This document shows positions 45,007 to 56,051 of a stretch of DNA of 64,000 bases, piece by piece. This DNA comes from Aralia elata (taxonomy: Eukaryota > Streptophyta > Magnoliopsida > Apiales > Araliaceae), in the NCBI GenBank assembly GCA_034770075.1, contig JAVJAP010000357.1:620001-684000 (forward strand), read 5' to 3'. A program made the position numbers and the translations under genes. The stretch's first letter is position 1. Each line of letters opens with the position of its first letter. The notes beneath the pieces were generated by a model, which searched no databases, was not told where the DNA came from, and worked only from the letters and a program-made list of their open reading frames with translations.

Positions 45007-46064
45007 TGAAACTTTAAATAGATCTAAGCACAATAATATATATAATAGGAAAATCTATACTAGATGTAATAGATCTATATCCAAACTATATAAAAATCGA
45101 ATCTTTCGCCAAAATAAACGATATATATATTAGACCTACATTGGGTCTATATTGAATCAACACAAAGATCGAATCTTTTACTACAAAAACACGAATCTAA
45201 GCTAGATCTATGTTAGATCTAGTAGATCTACATTAAATATATATAAATATTGAGTCTTTCACCTTGAGAATGGTGAAATCCTCCTCCCTAAGCTTGGATC
45301 AAATGGCTTGTATCTAATTTGGTGGGATTTGATGAGAATAGCCAGCTCTAGATAGGTATTTGAGAGGTTTTTTAGGTGTTTCTCTCACTAAATACGCATT
45401 TTCTCTCTCTAACAATCTATCCTCTTCTAAAAATATGTTGATTTTGGGTATTTAGATGTTTCCTTAGGCAGCCACAGGTACACATACGGCTGGCCTAGGG
45501 TGGGCCCCACTTGCTAGGTTTTCGTGTCGCAAAGTCTGATTTTCATGGTGTGCACTGGAACGTCCGTAACTTTCAATTCAGGAAGAGTTAGGAGACGTAC
45601 CATACCATTCTAGAAAGCTCTTTCCGATAGTTTCGCAATGATATATTATTCGCTCCATTCTGAGTTCAGGAAGGTAGGGAAAGGGGAAAAACCATCCCTG
45701 TGTAGATGTCGGCTAGTCGTTCGCTTTGCTACTGAAATGATCATAACTTTTAATCCAAGGATAGTTGGGAGACATGCCATACCATTTCAAAAAGCTCTTT
45801 CTGAGGCTACGCAATAACATAAGGTTTGGCCAATTCTGGATCCAGAAGATAGAGCGAAATGTAGAAATAGATCTTTCCGTCAGTGTCAGTTGGTCAACCG
45901 TCATGCCTTAAGTAGTTTGTCACTCCGCAGTTGTTGAGATGGCTTTGTGCATGTTGATTTGAGTCCCAAAATCCTTTATTCGGATGTCTCATCCTCTGGC
46001 TGAAATGACTCTTTTATCCTCCTGCTAGGGTTAAAAGATATATGAAAAATTTTGGGTGTCTATA
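45007..46064 (-). repeat. Ogr- 3' LTR, about 1058 bp
   Basis: The minus strand starts TATAGACACCCAAAATTTTT (canonical plant LTR start TGTAGACACC with one change) after a purine run, and ends TTTAAAGTTTCA at 45007 against interrupted Cop1 coding sequence. No ORF is seen. The boundary at 45007 is sharp; 46064 is approximate. Confidence 0.7.
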
Positions 46065-46078
46065 GATGCCTCTTTTTA
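46065..46078 (-). other. Ogr- polypurine tract
   Basis: The minus strand reads TAAAAAGAGGCATC directly before the LTR-like start. It is purine-rich but short, and the last bases depart from purine. Confidence 0.5.
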
Positions 46079-46313
46079 TCATGTTTATGCAATGCAATGG
46101 AATGAGCATGACAAAGATATAGACACCCAATGCATGACAAAATATATTGATAGTGCAAGATAATCATATAAAAGGGTACAAGTCAATTATCAAATACTGC
46201 AATGGTGCAAAATGTTTTAAACTTTTGATGTTATGATGGTTTTGCTGGGGAAATTCTCATTGATTGATATTACCGGGTCTTACCCAGGATTCCGTAGTTG
46301 ACTGCATCGTCGG

Positions 46314-46610
46314 GTCTCGTCCCTGATATTCCTTTGTTGAGTCTCGTCCCCAACGGGTTTAAATCACCAGGTCTCGTCCTCGATATTTCTTTGTTGAGTC
46401 TCGCCCCCAACGGGTTTAATCACCAGGTCTCGTCCCTGACACTTTTTGTTGAGTCTCGTCCCTAACGGATTTAATCACTAGGTCTCGTCCCTGACACTTT
46501 TTGTTGAGTCTCCTCCCCAACGGATTTAATCACCAGGTCTCGTCCCTGACACTTTTTGTTGAGTCTCGTCCCTAACGGACATATCATCAGGTCTCATCCC
46601 TAATGTCTTC
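46314..46610. repeat. 55-57-bp tandem repeat (GTCTCGTCCC array), Ogr- 3' region
   Basis: Five units begin GTCTCGTCC(C/T) and contain TTTGTTGAGTCTCG and (C/T)AACGG(A/G)(T/C)TTAATCACCAG at 55-57-bp steps. Each is made of two related halves of about 28 bp. Further units occur at 47048-47085 and at 52348-52475, on the other side of GypC. Confidence 0.88.
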
Positions 46611-46624
46611 TCTGATCGAAATTA

Positions 46625-47045
46625 CATATTATCCAATCGCATATCGCACATCGCATCGCAAATCGCATATCATCGTAAATCGCAAATCGTAGCTCGCACA
46701 TTGCAAAGCGCACTTCGCACATCGCAAATCGCAAAACACATATCTCATGGTCAATCAAATTGCATATCAAATTAAATCGCATGTAAAAGCCTATATTAAG
46801 TCAAATCGCATATCAAATCAAATTGCATATGAAATTAAATCGCCTCTCAAATTGCATATTAATCAAATTGCATATCAAATATATATCGCATTAAATCACA
46901 TATCAAATTGTGTATCATACCAAATCGTAAATCAAATTGCATATTAAATCGCATATCAAATTGTATATTAATCAAATCGCATATTAATTCGCATCTCAAA
47001 TCTCATCTCTCATCGCAAGTCATATATTACGTCGTAAATCACATC
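46625..47045. repeat. Degenerate AAATCGCATATC repeat, Ogr- 3' region
   Basis: About 420 bp made mainly of variants of (A/C)AAATCGCATATC and ATCAAATTGCATAT with periods near 10-13 bp. Early units are richer in CGCA, later ones in TTGCATAT. No protein meaning is seen in the frames it opens. Confidence 0.85.
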
Positions 47046-48000
47046 ACCAGGTCTCGTCTCTGATGTCTTCATTGGGTCTCGTTTTGAAGCCCCGTAAATC
47101 CACCTACTAGCTTGGTCGGACTTCATGCTCATGTGTACATGTGACGCCCCCAAATTCTCTACACTCCCTGTAGCAGATTTGGTGCTCACATAAAACTATT
47201 CAACTATAAACATTCAATAAAATATAACTTCTATCTATCCAAGGTTCACAGTACCCCATAACAGATAATAATTCGGGCCGGAACGTTAACTGTGTTTGGA
47301 TACCCTCACTTGGATGTATAAATTCATATTTTATGAATATCTCTTTCATATAGATATTCCCTATCTATCTGACATTCACAGTATTAATAATAAGATTGTT
47401 CTTGGAACTGAGGAGCGCATTCCGGTAAAGGTGGCACCTTACCGACGTTCATTAAGTGTAACCTCAGCGCTTACTGAACTCCTAGTATCAAAATACCCTC
47501 ATTCAGATGTATAGTTCATACGGATACTGTACTAGCTCAAATGCTTCTTTCTAACTTAACTAAGAATATAAATACAATGCAAGAGATGTAACAAAAGATG
47601 ATATATATTTAATAAGCTTAAGTTTGGTTACAACATTCTCAGTACTCTGTCATTATTACAACAAAGTCTTATAAGACTTGAAAACATTCACAACAGTAGG
47701 ATAAAACTAATTAACATGGCTTTTTCCCTTGTCTGTCCCTGAAGTTCTGGGATTACCATCTAAAACTGCAAAGAAAGTTGAATGCAAGAATGAGCTATAA
47801 ATGCTCAACAAGTTTATTTGAAAATGTAAACACAATGTGTTTGAGTTGAAAGATGTCAAAGATGTATAACTGAGGGGGTTCAGTACATAAACCATGTATT
47901 TCAATCAGTTCTATCAGTCTTCAATGACTTAGAAAAGCTTGATTTCGGATATCTCGTAGGGGATCAGCCTATCGAATATCCTAAGAGTATGCATATCATC

Positions 48001-50702
48001 TGTAACGGGACGAATTAATTGAGTCGTTATTCGGGGTACAGAATCCTTTTAAGGGGGGGGGAAGATGTGACGAACGAGAATTTTGTAATTTAATTTAAAT
48101 ATTTATTGAGTTAAATAAATATTTTTCGATGATTTAATTATTAAATTAAATAATTAATTGATGAATTTGTGGTTGATTAATTTAATTATATGTGTTACAT
48201 TAGTTAAATTAATGTGGAGAATTTTATATTCAAGTATGTATTTAATTGAGTTTATTTGATTAAATGCATTATTTAAATAAGCATAATGTTATTTCTAATT
48301 AATTTAATAATTAATTAGAGATTTAATAATTTGTCATTATTAATAAAGGAGAATTTTATTTATGTGACTATGTGATTTAATGTAGAATTATTCTATTTTA
48401 TTTTGATTTAAATGAGATTATTTAATTGATTAAATATGTGACATGAACTATATTATAAGTAAATTATTAGAATAAACTAGAAATGAGGAATAAAGGAGTA
48501 GCCAAACATGGCCTTAGTGGGCGTTAGAGTTAGTTAACCCATTATGGGATTAACTGACGACCACACTCTGCCATTTTATTTGATACGCACCATTCTATCA
48601 TCAGTTCTTAGAAACTAATACAGAGAGAAAAAGAGAGAGTTTTGAGAAAATCAGAGAAGGGAAGAAGAAATTATTTCAATTGTTGCATAATCCAAGCACT
48701 AATCAAGGCAATTCCTTGATTTCAAACTTTAATTTATGTTCTTATGAGTTTTATTCTATGAACGTATATTTTAAGTTTTCTGTAAAGTAAATTCTATGGC
48801 TAAATTTTTAATAAATTGATGTTAGATGTTTGTAAGCATGCATAAATGTATTTTATATGATTTATATGTGATTTAGAGTAATTAAATCCATGAAATTACG
48901 TTTATATTAGAGTTCAAAAACTTACAGAGTAATTATATATGAATATGAACTATATGTATGAAATTGATGCTTGTTTTGCATGTTAATTGGTTAAATTGAT
49001 GATTAATTATGTTTATGCATGTAAAAACGAAGAAAATGTAAGTTAAACGAATTGAATTAGTTAAGAAACGAATTCACAGTGATTAATTACGTTAACTGTA
49101 TCAAAACATGTTAATAAAATACGAACAGTGAAAATTTTAGCCTTTAATTGGTTGTTTAGATTGTCTGTGATGTTAAAATCACTGTGTATGTAATAGGTTT
49201 TGATTTCATAACATATATGATGAATAGGTAGTAATTTAATCGGTGAATTGTGAAAAACTTTGGCCAAATTTGGCATTTTTCTGTGTTTTCGCGAACTGCA
49301 GGAATCGAGTTTCGGGTCCACCGCCTCGGCAGTAGAAATATACTACATTTCCCGCCCCGGCAGTAGAAATGTATTATATTTCCTGCCCTGGCGGTAGGCT
49401 CGCCCCGGCTAGACTTTTGTGAAGAAACCCACCGCTCCAGCGGTGGAACAGGAAAAAAAATATTTTCTTTTCTTTGTGGCCATGCTATGTTACCATGTGC
49501 ATGTTTAAAGCCTAGACTAATGTGTCAATTGAGATATTAAAATGAAATTGGATGAGAATGGATCCTAAAGTGTTTATAATACTGTAACTAATCATTGTTA
49601 CTTCTTTATAAACGTAATGTATAGGTTGATTAAGGAACGTGAATTTTAAGTTATAATCTACGCACGAGGCAAATATCTTACCCTTACTTATTACTTTTAC
49701 GCAATGTTTTCTAAACTTCACTCTTATATTGAGCAAGATTATTACCACTACTTTTCGTTGAGCAAGTTCTTTACCATAAATCGTTCAAGTTCATGAATTC
49801 AAATGTGTTATTCTGATTCCTTTCAAGTAATATTCCAGTTATATAGAGTTTATTCGATTGTATGCCTTTGAGATTCAGACTTTTATTCTCGAATACCTTT
49901 CATATTAAACTATTAAACCTTGATTGACTAGCGAACCCTTATTGATTCGACTAGTCCATAGTTGATGAGCGTTCTAAATTCTAGAAACGTTATTGAAGTA
50001 AATCCAAACCAAACTTCCTTTGGTGCGGACTCTGATGTCAAACTGAGATGAACAACCCTTATATAGGGGATTATTTTACGTGTTAGCGTTTAGATGTTGT
50101 GCACATACATGGTACAAAGGGCTGATCCCCCTAAGTACGAGAAGTAAGGTCCATATAGTCTTACGACTGTTAAAGGTTTAAAGTAGAAATACTTGATAAC
50201 CTAGGACATAGTTCCTGGTCTTGTGACCCTCAGATGTACTTTTAATTCTTGTTTTTTTCTTCCTAATCTTGATTCAAATGCTGAGAATTCGATTATCCGA
50301 TATCCATTTATTATTCATATGTTATTAATATTTTATTGTGTTACTTGCTGGGCAATTGTTGCTCACCCTTACATAATAACATTGCAGCTAAAGTTGAAAA
50401 AGTTGACGAGCCATCCTCTAGTAAAGGCAAAGGCAAAGCAAACAAGTGATGAAAACTTGTTATATTTGTTTAAGTGATGTTTATGTAATAGACTTATGAT
50501 ATGTTTCCGCATTGATGTTTTATTAAGGTTAGATGACCTGGGACTTATTGTTAAAGATGTTGTAACCCTTTAGTGGGAGATTTCTATTTTAATTAAGAGT
50601 TTTTATTTATATTTGAATGGGTAGTTAGATGTGATGTGATGTATTTGGATATTGAACACCAAATCCTGAGGAAACGAAGTACCCGGATTTGGGGGTGTCA
50701 CA
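48001..50702 (+). mobile_element. GypD: gypsy solo LTR with 65-bp 5' extension
   Basis: It lies between perfect TCATC copies at 47996-48000 and 50703-50707. A canonical gypsy LTR start, TGTGACGAACGAG, is at 48066, directly after a polypurine tract TTTTAAGGGGGGGGGAAGA. However, the duplication lies 65 bp further out, at a TGTAACGGGACG start. The end is GATTTGGGGGTGTCACA. The acceptor-like module is at 50349-50387. The extension looks like the 3' tip of the internal region. No ORF is supported. Confidence 0.8.
49321..49449 (+). repeat. GC-rich unit cluster in GypD
   Basis: Units resembling CCGCCCCGGCAGTAGAAAT start at 49321, 49352, 49383, 49400 and 49432, at intervals of 31, 31, 17 and 32 bp. 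The last is a perfect hairpin, CCACCGCT-CC-AGCGGTGG (49430-49447). The interval pattern resembles 32, 16, 32 in the Ath+ LTR. Confidence 0.75.
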
Positions 50703-51065
50703 TCATCCTACAATTTGTGTCAATATATAATCGACGATTTACAACCTTACATCAAGGTGTTTCATTTCTCAGTATAAGATGTCTTACCAAAACAATTTGG
50801 TTTGACACAACAATTTAAGCTCTATCAAGCAATATATGAATAATGATTCATTTCTTATGTTATGTTGAACAAGAAGCAATAACTTTACAATAATTGATAG
50901 CAAGATATAATATACTTGCTTAAATGTAACAAGATTTGGAGACTTTCCTCGTATATCTTTTACAGTTAATATAACGGTCTAAACGTTCGTCGTAAATCCT
51001 ACACGATTATAAGTTTATGTAGACAAATAAGCGTTTAACGATTAAATCTTTTAAGTTTTATTTCG

Positions 51066-51510
51066 GGTATTATAACCGCTTATAAATAAGACTCCTTCTA
51101 ATATACATGAAATAATTTCAGCATTATAACTACTTATAAAATGAATATTTTTCAACTATATTTAAAATAAATTGAGCATTATAACTGCTTGCAAAATGAA
51201 TATTCGTTTACTATGTTTGAAATAAATAGGGCATTATAACTGCTTATAAAATGAATATTCGACTATTATATTTGAGATAATTTCAGCATTATAACTGCTT
51301 GTAAAATGAATAGTTTTACTAAATACTTGAAGAAAATCGGACATAGTAACTGCTTATTAAAGTATATTTTCTAATATATAAAAGAAATAAATCGGACATT
51401 ATAACTACTTGTAAATATGACTTTTGTACTATATACTTAAAATAATTTGGGCATTATAACTGCTTATAAAAATATATTTTTACTAAATATATAAAGAAGA
51501 ATAAAAATAA
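51066..51510. repeat. 55-bp tandem repeat in GypC
   Basis: About eight units share GCATTATAACTGCTTATAAAATGAATAT followed by a variable AT-rich half, at about 55-bp steps (51121, 51176, 51231, 51286, 51340, 51395, 51451). Confidence 0.88.
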
Positions 51511-51859
51511 TAACCACTAGAGCAATACCTCTTGTAGTTGCTAGCTTTACTTCCAATCGTGTAGCGCTTCGATACTTCAAAACTAATTTTTATCTCACAA
51601 TATCTCTCAGAATATAAATATAGAGTGTTTTTACTCTTGAACTGCTCTTGAAAAATAGTAAGGAATGAATGAACTGAGCTTGCTATTTATAGGGAAACAT
51701 AGTTTCGCTAATTGCACGTTAGGGGCTCGGCTTACTATACTTTACACCCGACTTATTACACTTTGGTACCTAGGTTAATTACACTTTAGGCTAAGAAAAA
51801 GTGGTTTATTATACTTTAGTACCTAGTTTAATTACACTTTAGTACCTAGCGTATGCTAG

Positions 51860-51922
51860 GCGTAAGTTAGCGTGTGCCAGGCGTAAGTTGGCGTGTGCCA
51901 GGTGTAAGCTGGTGTGTGCCAG
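51860..51922. repeat. 21-bp tandem repeat in GypC
   Basis: Three units of GCGTAAGTTGGCGTGTGCCAG at 51860, 51881 and 51902, running directly into the 27-bp array. A related fragment lies at 51849-51859. Confidence 0.88.
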
Positions 51923-51924
51923 GC

Positions 51925-52059
51925 GTAAGCACGACAAAGCAGCTTGTCATTGTAAGCACGACAAAGCAGCTTGTCAGCGTAAGCACGACAAAGCAGCTTG
52001 TCAGCGTAAGCACGACAAAGCAGCTTGTCAGCGTAAGCACGACAAAGCAGCTTGTCAAA
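51925..52059. repeat. 27-bp tandem repeat in GypC
   Basis: Five units of GTAAGCACGACAAAGCAGCTTGTCAGC at 51925, 51952, 51979, 52006 and 52033, nearly identical. Each holds the inverted repeat GACAA...TTGTC. Because 27 is a multiple of three, long open frames appear on both strands; they are not genes. Confidence 0.93.
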
Positions 52060-52347
52060 AACGAATATACCAACAAGTTCGTTGGCGAAAAAATTATTTT
52101 TAAGCACGACGTGTCAAGCACGACGTTTTTCGGAGAAAAATTTTATTTGACCTAAATTATCGTTTACATAATAAAATCACAAAACACCTGCTTCGAAATA
52201 TCATTTCGATCTTTATTAAGCACAAAATTTGAATCTCATTAGGGTTTAAAGTTTTAAACATCTCGATACCTAGTTTTAGGTCACTAAATTAACCTCTAAC
52301 CATATATGATCGTATTTATAAGCCTCATAAATATTCAAGGTATTACA

Positions 52348-52475
52348 CTCGTCCCCAACGATCATATTGTCGAGTTTCGTCCCCGATGATTTTGTTGAGT
52401 CTCGTCCCCAACGGTCACATTGCCGAGTCTCGTCCCCGATACTTTTGTTGAGTCTCGTTCCCAATGGATTTAATG
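52348..52475. repeat. Continuation of GTCTCGTCCC array right of GypC
   Basis: About two units of the array at 46314-46610 (TTTGTTGAGTCTCGTCCCCAACGG and related). This shows that GypC lies within the repeat zone of Ogr-. Confidence 0.8.
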
Positions 52476-55400
52476 CCGATTAATCAACAGAAGACATACC
52501 TTCACTAGTGTTCACCCATCTTTTTCATGTTTGATCCATTTTTATCGTTTTTCTCATTTTTTGGTATCTTATGATCCATTATTATCATATTTCAGATTCT
52601 CAAAATGCTTTATAATTCTAAAAATTCATTTTTCTTCCACTTGATTTTGATGCATCTCAATCGCTTAGCATGCTTATTTATATTTCTTCTTTCGCTAAGG
52701 AAAACGCAATAACCAATTGAACCAAATTGTAAAGAGAACATACCTGATTAGTCGTTGGAAGCTTTTCTCCATGACTTAGATATGAATCCTCATGCGCCAA
52801 GTAGTTTCGTGATTCTTAGGGTCTCCTCACGGTTCGTCCTCATAGATCGGCTTTGGCAGCCATTCTCTTCGTTTGATGCGCCATCCACGCTGATTAACTG
52901 AGTTATGCATTCGGTTCCCTCCACCCGAAGCCGTGCATTATAGGGGATTAGTGTCGAGACGCCAAATTCATTGGGGCGCCTGTGCTTCTTTCCTATATAT
53001 TTTACTTTGACTTTCGCATTCATGCATATATGCACAGATGTTATGTATGGATCAACATTTTATACATGGATTCATTTTCATTGTCGTGATGCATGTTCAC
53101 TGTATATATATATGCTTAGATGGAGATGACCACTGTTTAGTCAAATGATACAATTTTACCAACAAGACGATCTTTTTTTGAGTTAAGGATTCTCTTGGGT
53201 AGGGAATTCTGTCTTTTTCCTTCCCTTGTCGTAGTTGGTTTTCTTTTTCTGAGAAGTTTGGTGCAACCTTGGAATCCTTCCATTTCAACGAATCTTAAGA
53301 ATTCCCCAGCCTTTGCACATGCTGTTATCGGGGATTCATATAAGAAACTTGCTTTGTTGACCATGCCAAGTTACCCATGGTGAGCAATATCTTGCACACT
53401 AGGCAAATAACAAATTGAGCAAAAAGCTTGACGGCTCAGGCCGTCAGGGATATCTCTGATATAAGGATTAGTATAATCTCGTCAATAAGGCATATGAAGT
53501 TAAATTTCATGAGACTGAATGCTTATTGGTGTTACAACTTAGCTCGTATTCGCGGTGTTTTTATCTTATCGCTAAAGAACTTGAAATCGAGTAAGAAAAT
53601 GAATCTTTCCTAAGCAAGCTGTGACTCGTGAAGGATGTGTCGTGTATGCACTAACCTCAAAGTTATTTTTATTTCTTTTATTTTGACGATTTTTCATTTA
53701 ACAAGTTATGCAATTGCAAGAAAACTCTTAAGCATCCATGGTCATTATGCATGAGTAAGATCAAATTCAAAAGAACTCCCTTCCTTTATCAAAGGAACTC
53801 CGTCCTCATTCTCGGTACTGTTCTTTGCAGAATCGATGTCATATGGCATGTGCATTATGTGTGACATAACCTTTAGCAGGGGTTTCTCTTCCATGACTTT
53901 AGATGGTCTCATTTTCTCTCGCTCAAAATTTTTCTTTTTTTTGACTCTATATTTTCTTTTCTCTCCTTTTTTTTTCTTAACTTGTCTCGTTTTCTTAGGC
54001 TATTCAAAGTTACCCTTTTAACAAGTTTTTGACCAATGACTCCCAAACCAAACGGCTTTTGGACACTAGGTGTAAAGACGCCCCTTCGGGTTTACTTGCT
54101 CGAGTAACAAAGGCCACACTTCGAGACGAGTTAGGTGGTCTACTCCATTTATTCCTCGCCTAACCTTGTGCAAGATTTGTTTTCTTAGACTTAAGTTACA
54201 TATGTAACGAGCGTTGGGCCGGTGACTCCCAAACCAGACGGCTTTAGGGCACTAGGTGTAAAGCCACCCCTCAAGCTTAATTACTTGAGTAACCCAAACC
54301 ACGATTCGGATCTGCTCAGGTCTCCTCTTCTTTCAACATCTATTCCTCTTGCAATGCTCGTTTTCTTAGGCTCTAAGTTACCCATGTAACGAGTGTTAGG
54401 CTGGTGACTCCCAAACTAGACAGCTTTAGGGCACCAAGTATAAAGATACCCCTCAGGCTTAATTACTCGAGTAACCCAGACCATGATTCGAGACGTTAGA
54501 TCGGACATTATTTATCCTTTAACTTCGCACTAACTATCGCCATTGTCGCCATAATTTTATATCCCACAACTAAAAGTCAGGGCACACACAAAGTGCAAAC
54601 ATGCATATAAGGTCGATTCTGCTCCAAACAACACTTTGAACTAAGATTTTGTGCCTAATCAAAAGGTCGAATAGTTTTAATCTTCTAATCATACTCGTGA
54701 TTCTTGCTCCACGGACGCTTATCAGAATTAATCCAATTCATAACAAGTCAAATAAAATTTTCTCCTTCCAAAACCTCTCTTTTTTTAGGCTCTGATGTAG
54801 GATTTATCTATACTTAGACTATCTACCATCGCTAATGTATGTAAATGGAAACAAAAACCAATAAAGAGATGAAAGGGTCATACCTTACATGTGGGTCGTT
54901 GTTCTTTAAGAAAATTAAGATTGAAAAAGATAAAATGATCGTACCAGATAACCAATGAAATGGTACGATGGAAGCTTTGATGATGACAACGCATGCTGAT
55001 GGGATTGTGCTATGGGCATCGACTTGTGTATTTTCCCCTTTTGGGATGTTCGACGAATACCCCAATGTCGAGTTGTCGCTAGTTCTGAAATTTGCCCCAA
55101 TCTTGCTTGTTGTCAGGGTAGTCGCTTTGCTCTGTATTGCATGGGTGGGTTGATGAGATACCGAGATCCCAAGAATCCTTTGTCTTATGACCTGCCTGGC
55201 GATCAGGTAGAGGGTACGAGCTTTGACATTCGGGTGACCCTGCCACTGTTTCTGTCTTATAGGTGCCTTCGACTTTGATGACCTTTTTCATCTAATTTGA
55301 CGAAGGTTTGTGATTGAGGGTGTCAACTCTCTAACGGTCATGAGAGGAGTCATTAGATAGTTACTGCATATTGTTGAGTCGATATTTGCTGCAATCTTTT

Positions 55401-56051
55401 CTGTATCACGTTGGGTTGTATCTTATCCTTACTGATGATCATGCTGGATATTGTTATATTTTTTATTTTCATATTATTGCTTCATCTTTGATGATTGATG
55501 TCGAGATGCCTTCGGATTCCACCGAATTGGATCTTAAGAGCTCGGCTTGATTTAGGATGTGACGGTTTCAATCGGGTTCGGATTCGATCTATAAGGCCTA
55601 ACTTGTAGCTTTTGTCTCGGGGAACAAGTTGTCGGGTATGAGATAAACTTTGCCACGGTGGCCGCCTGCGTACTTCTGTAGGTCAAAAGGAGATCAAGTC
55701 TTCTCGTACTTCATGGGTTGATGAGTTGTTAAAGAGTTGTATCTTGTGTTCGCTGAATTGTTGAAGGGGTTTTATGAATTTTTATAAGGATTAGACCGTA
55801 CCATAACCGGCTGCCTATGTACTCCTATAAAAGAAGATCAAGTCTTACGTAGTTCATGCCAGGAAATCATTGATTTTTTTGATGATTTTTTTTCACATAA
55901 ACAAAACATAACATAATAATGCATGGAAAATAAAAGAAGGTATAAAGCTAAGCAACTGGAAATGTCCTAACATCTCTTGGGACCCATAACTGTATCCTCT
56001 GAATTTACCCTCTCCTAGTTAGCTGAGGCTCGATAATCTAGTTGTCAATGG
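52476..56051 (-). other. Ogr- long non-coding region
   Basis: On the minus strand this is downstream of gag, where pol is expected. I find no reverse transcriptase, RNase H or integrase motif in any frame. Frames of 60-90 codons are scattered and lack known features. It contains the 184-bp tandem repeat (53990-54510). Some stretches (55000-55290) are less AT-rich and could be remnants of an ORF, but I cannot identify one. Confidence 0.55.
53990..54510. repeat. 184-bp tandem repeat in Ogr- 3' region
   Basis: Almost three units share GACTCCCAAACCAGACGGCT, then CACTAGGTGTAAAG, CTCGAGTAACCC and CTCGTTTTCTTAGGCT. TGACTCCC occurs at 54037, 54223 and 54405, so steps are 186 and 182 bp. Similarity is highest over the first 90 bp of each unit. 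Confidence 0.88.

Larger units (their letters stand above)
47140..52347 (-). mobile_element. GypC: gypsy LTR in Ogr- 3' region, split by GypD
   Basis: On the minus strand it starts TGTAATACCTTGAAT at 52347 and ends GAATTTGGGGGCGTCACA at 47140, the same termini as GypA. The acceptor-like module is at 47790-47766. Without GypD it is about 2.5 kb. There is no coding region, so it looks like a solo LTR. The flanks (GTACA and CTCGT) do not match, so no target duplication is visible. Its U3 half is built from tandem repeats (51066-51510, 51860-52059). Confidence 0.75.

Noticed and set aside
51925..52059. Possible CRISPR-like array of 27-bp repeats
   Set aside because: The units are directly adjacent, without spacers, and the DNA is a plant retrotransposon LTR.
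51856..52155. Overlapping open frames of 70-93 codons on both strands
   Set aside because: They arise because 27-bp and 21-bp units are multiples of three without stops; the peptides are simple repeats.
54832..55291. Possible host exon in a less AT-rich stretch of Ogr-
   Set aside because: Short frames overlap on both strands, with no recognisable domain or clear splice pairs, inside a retrotransposon. I leave it as unassigned non-coding sequence.
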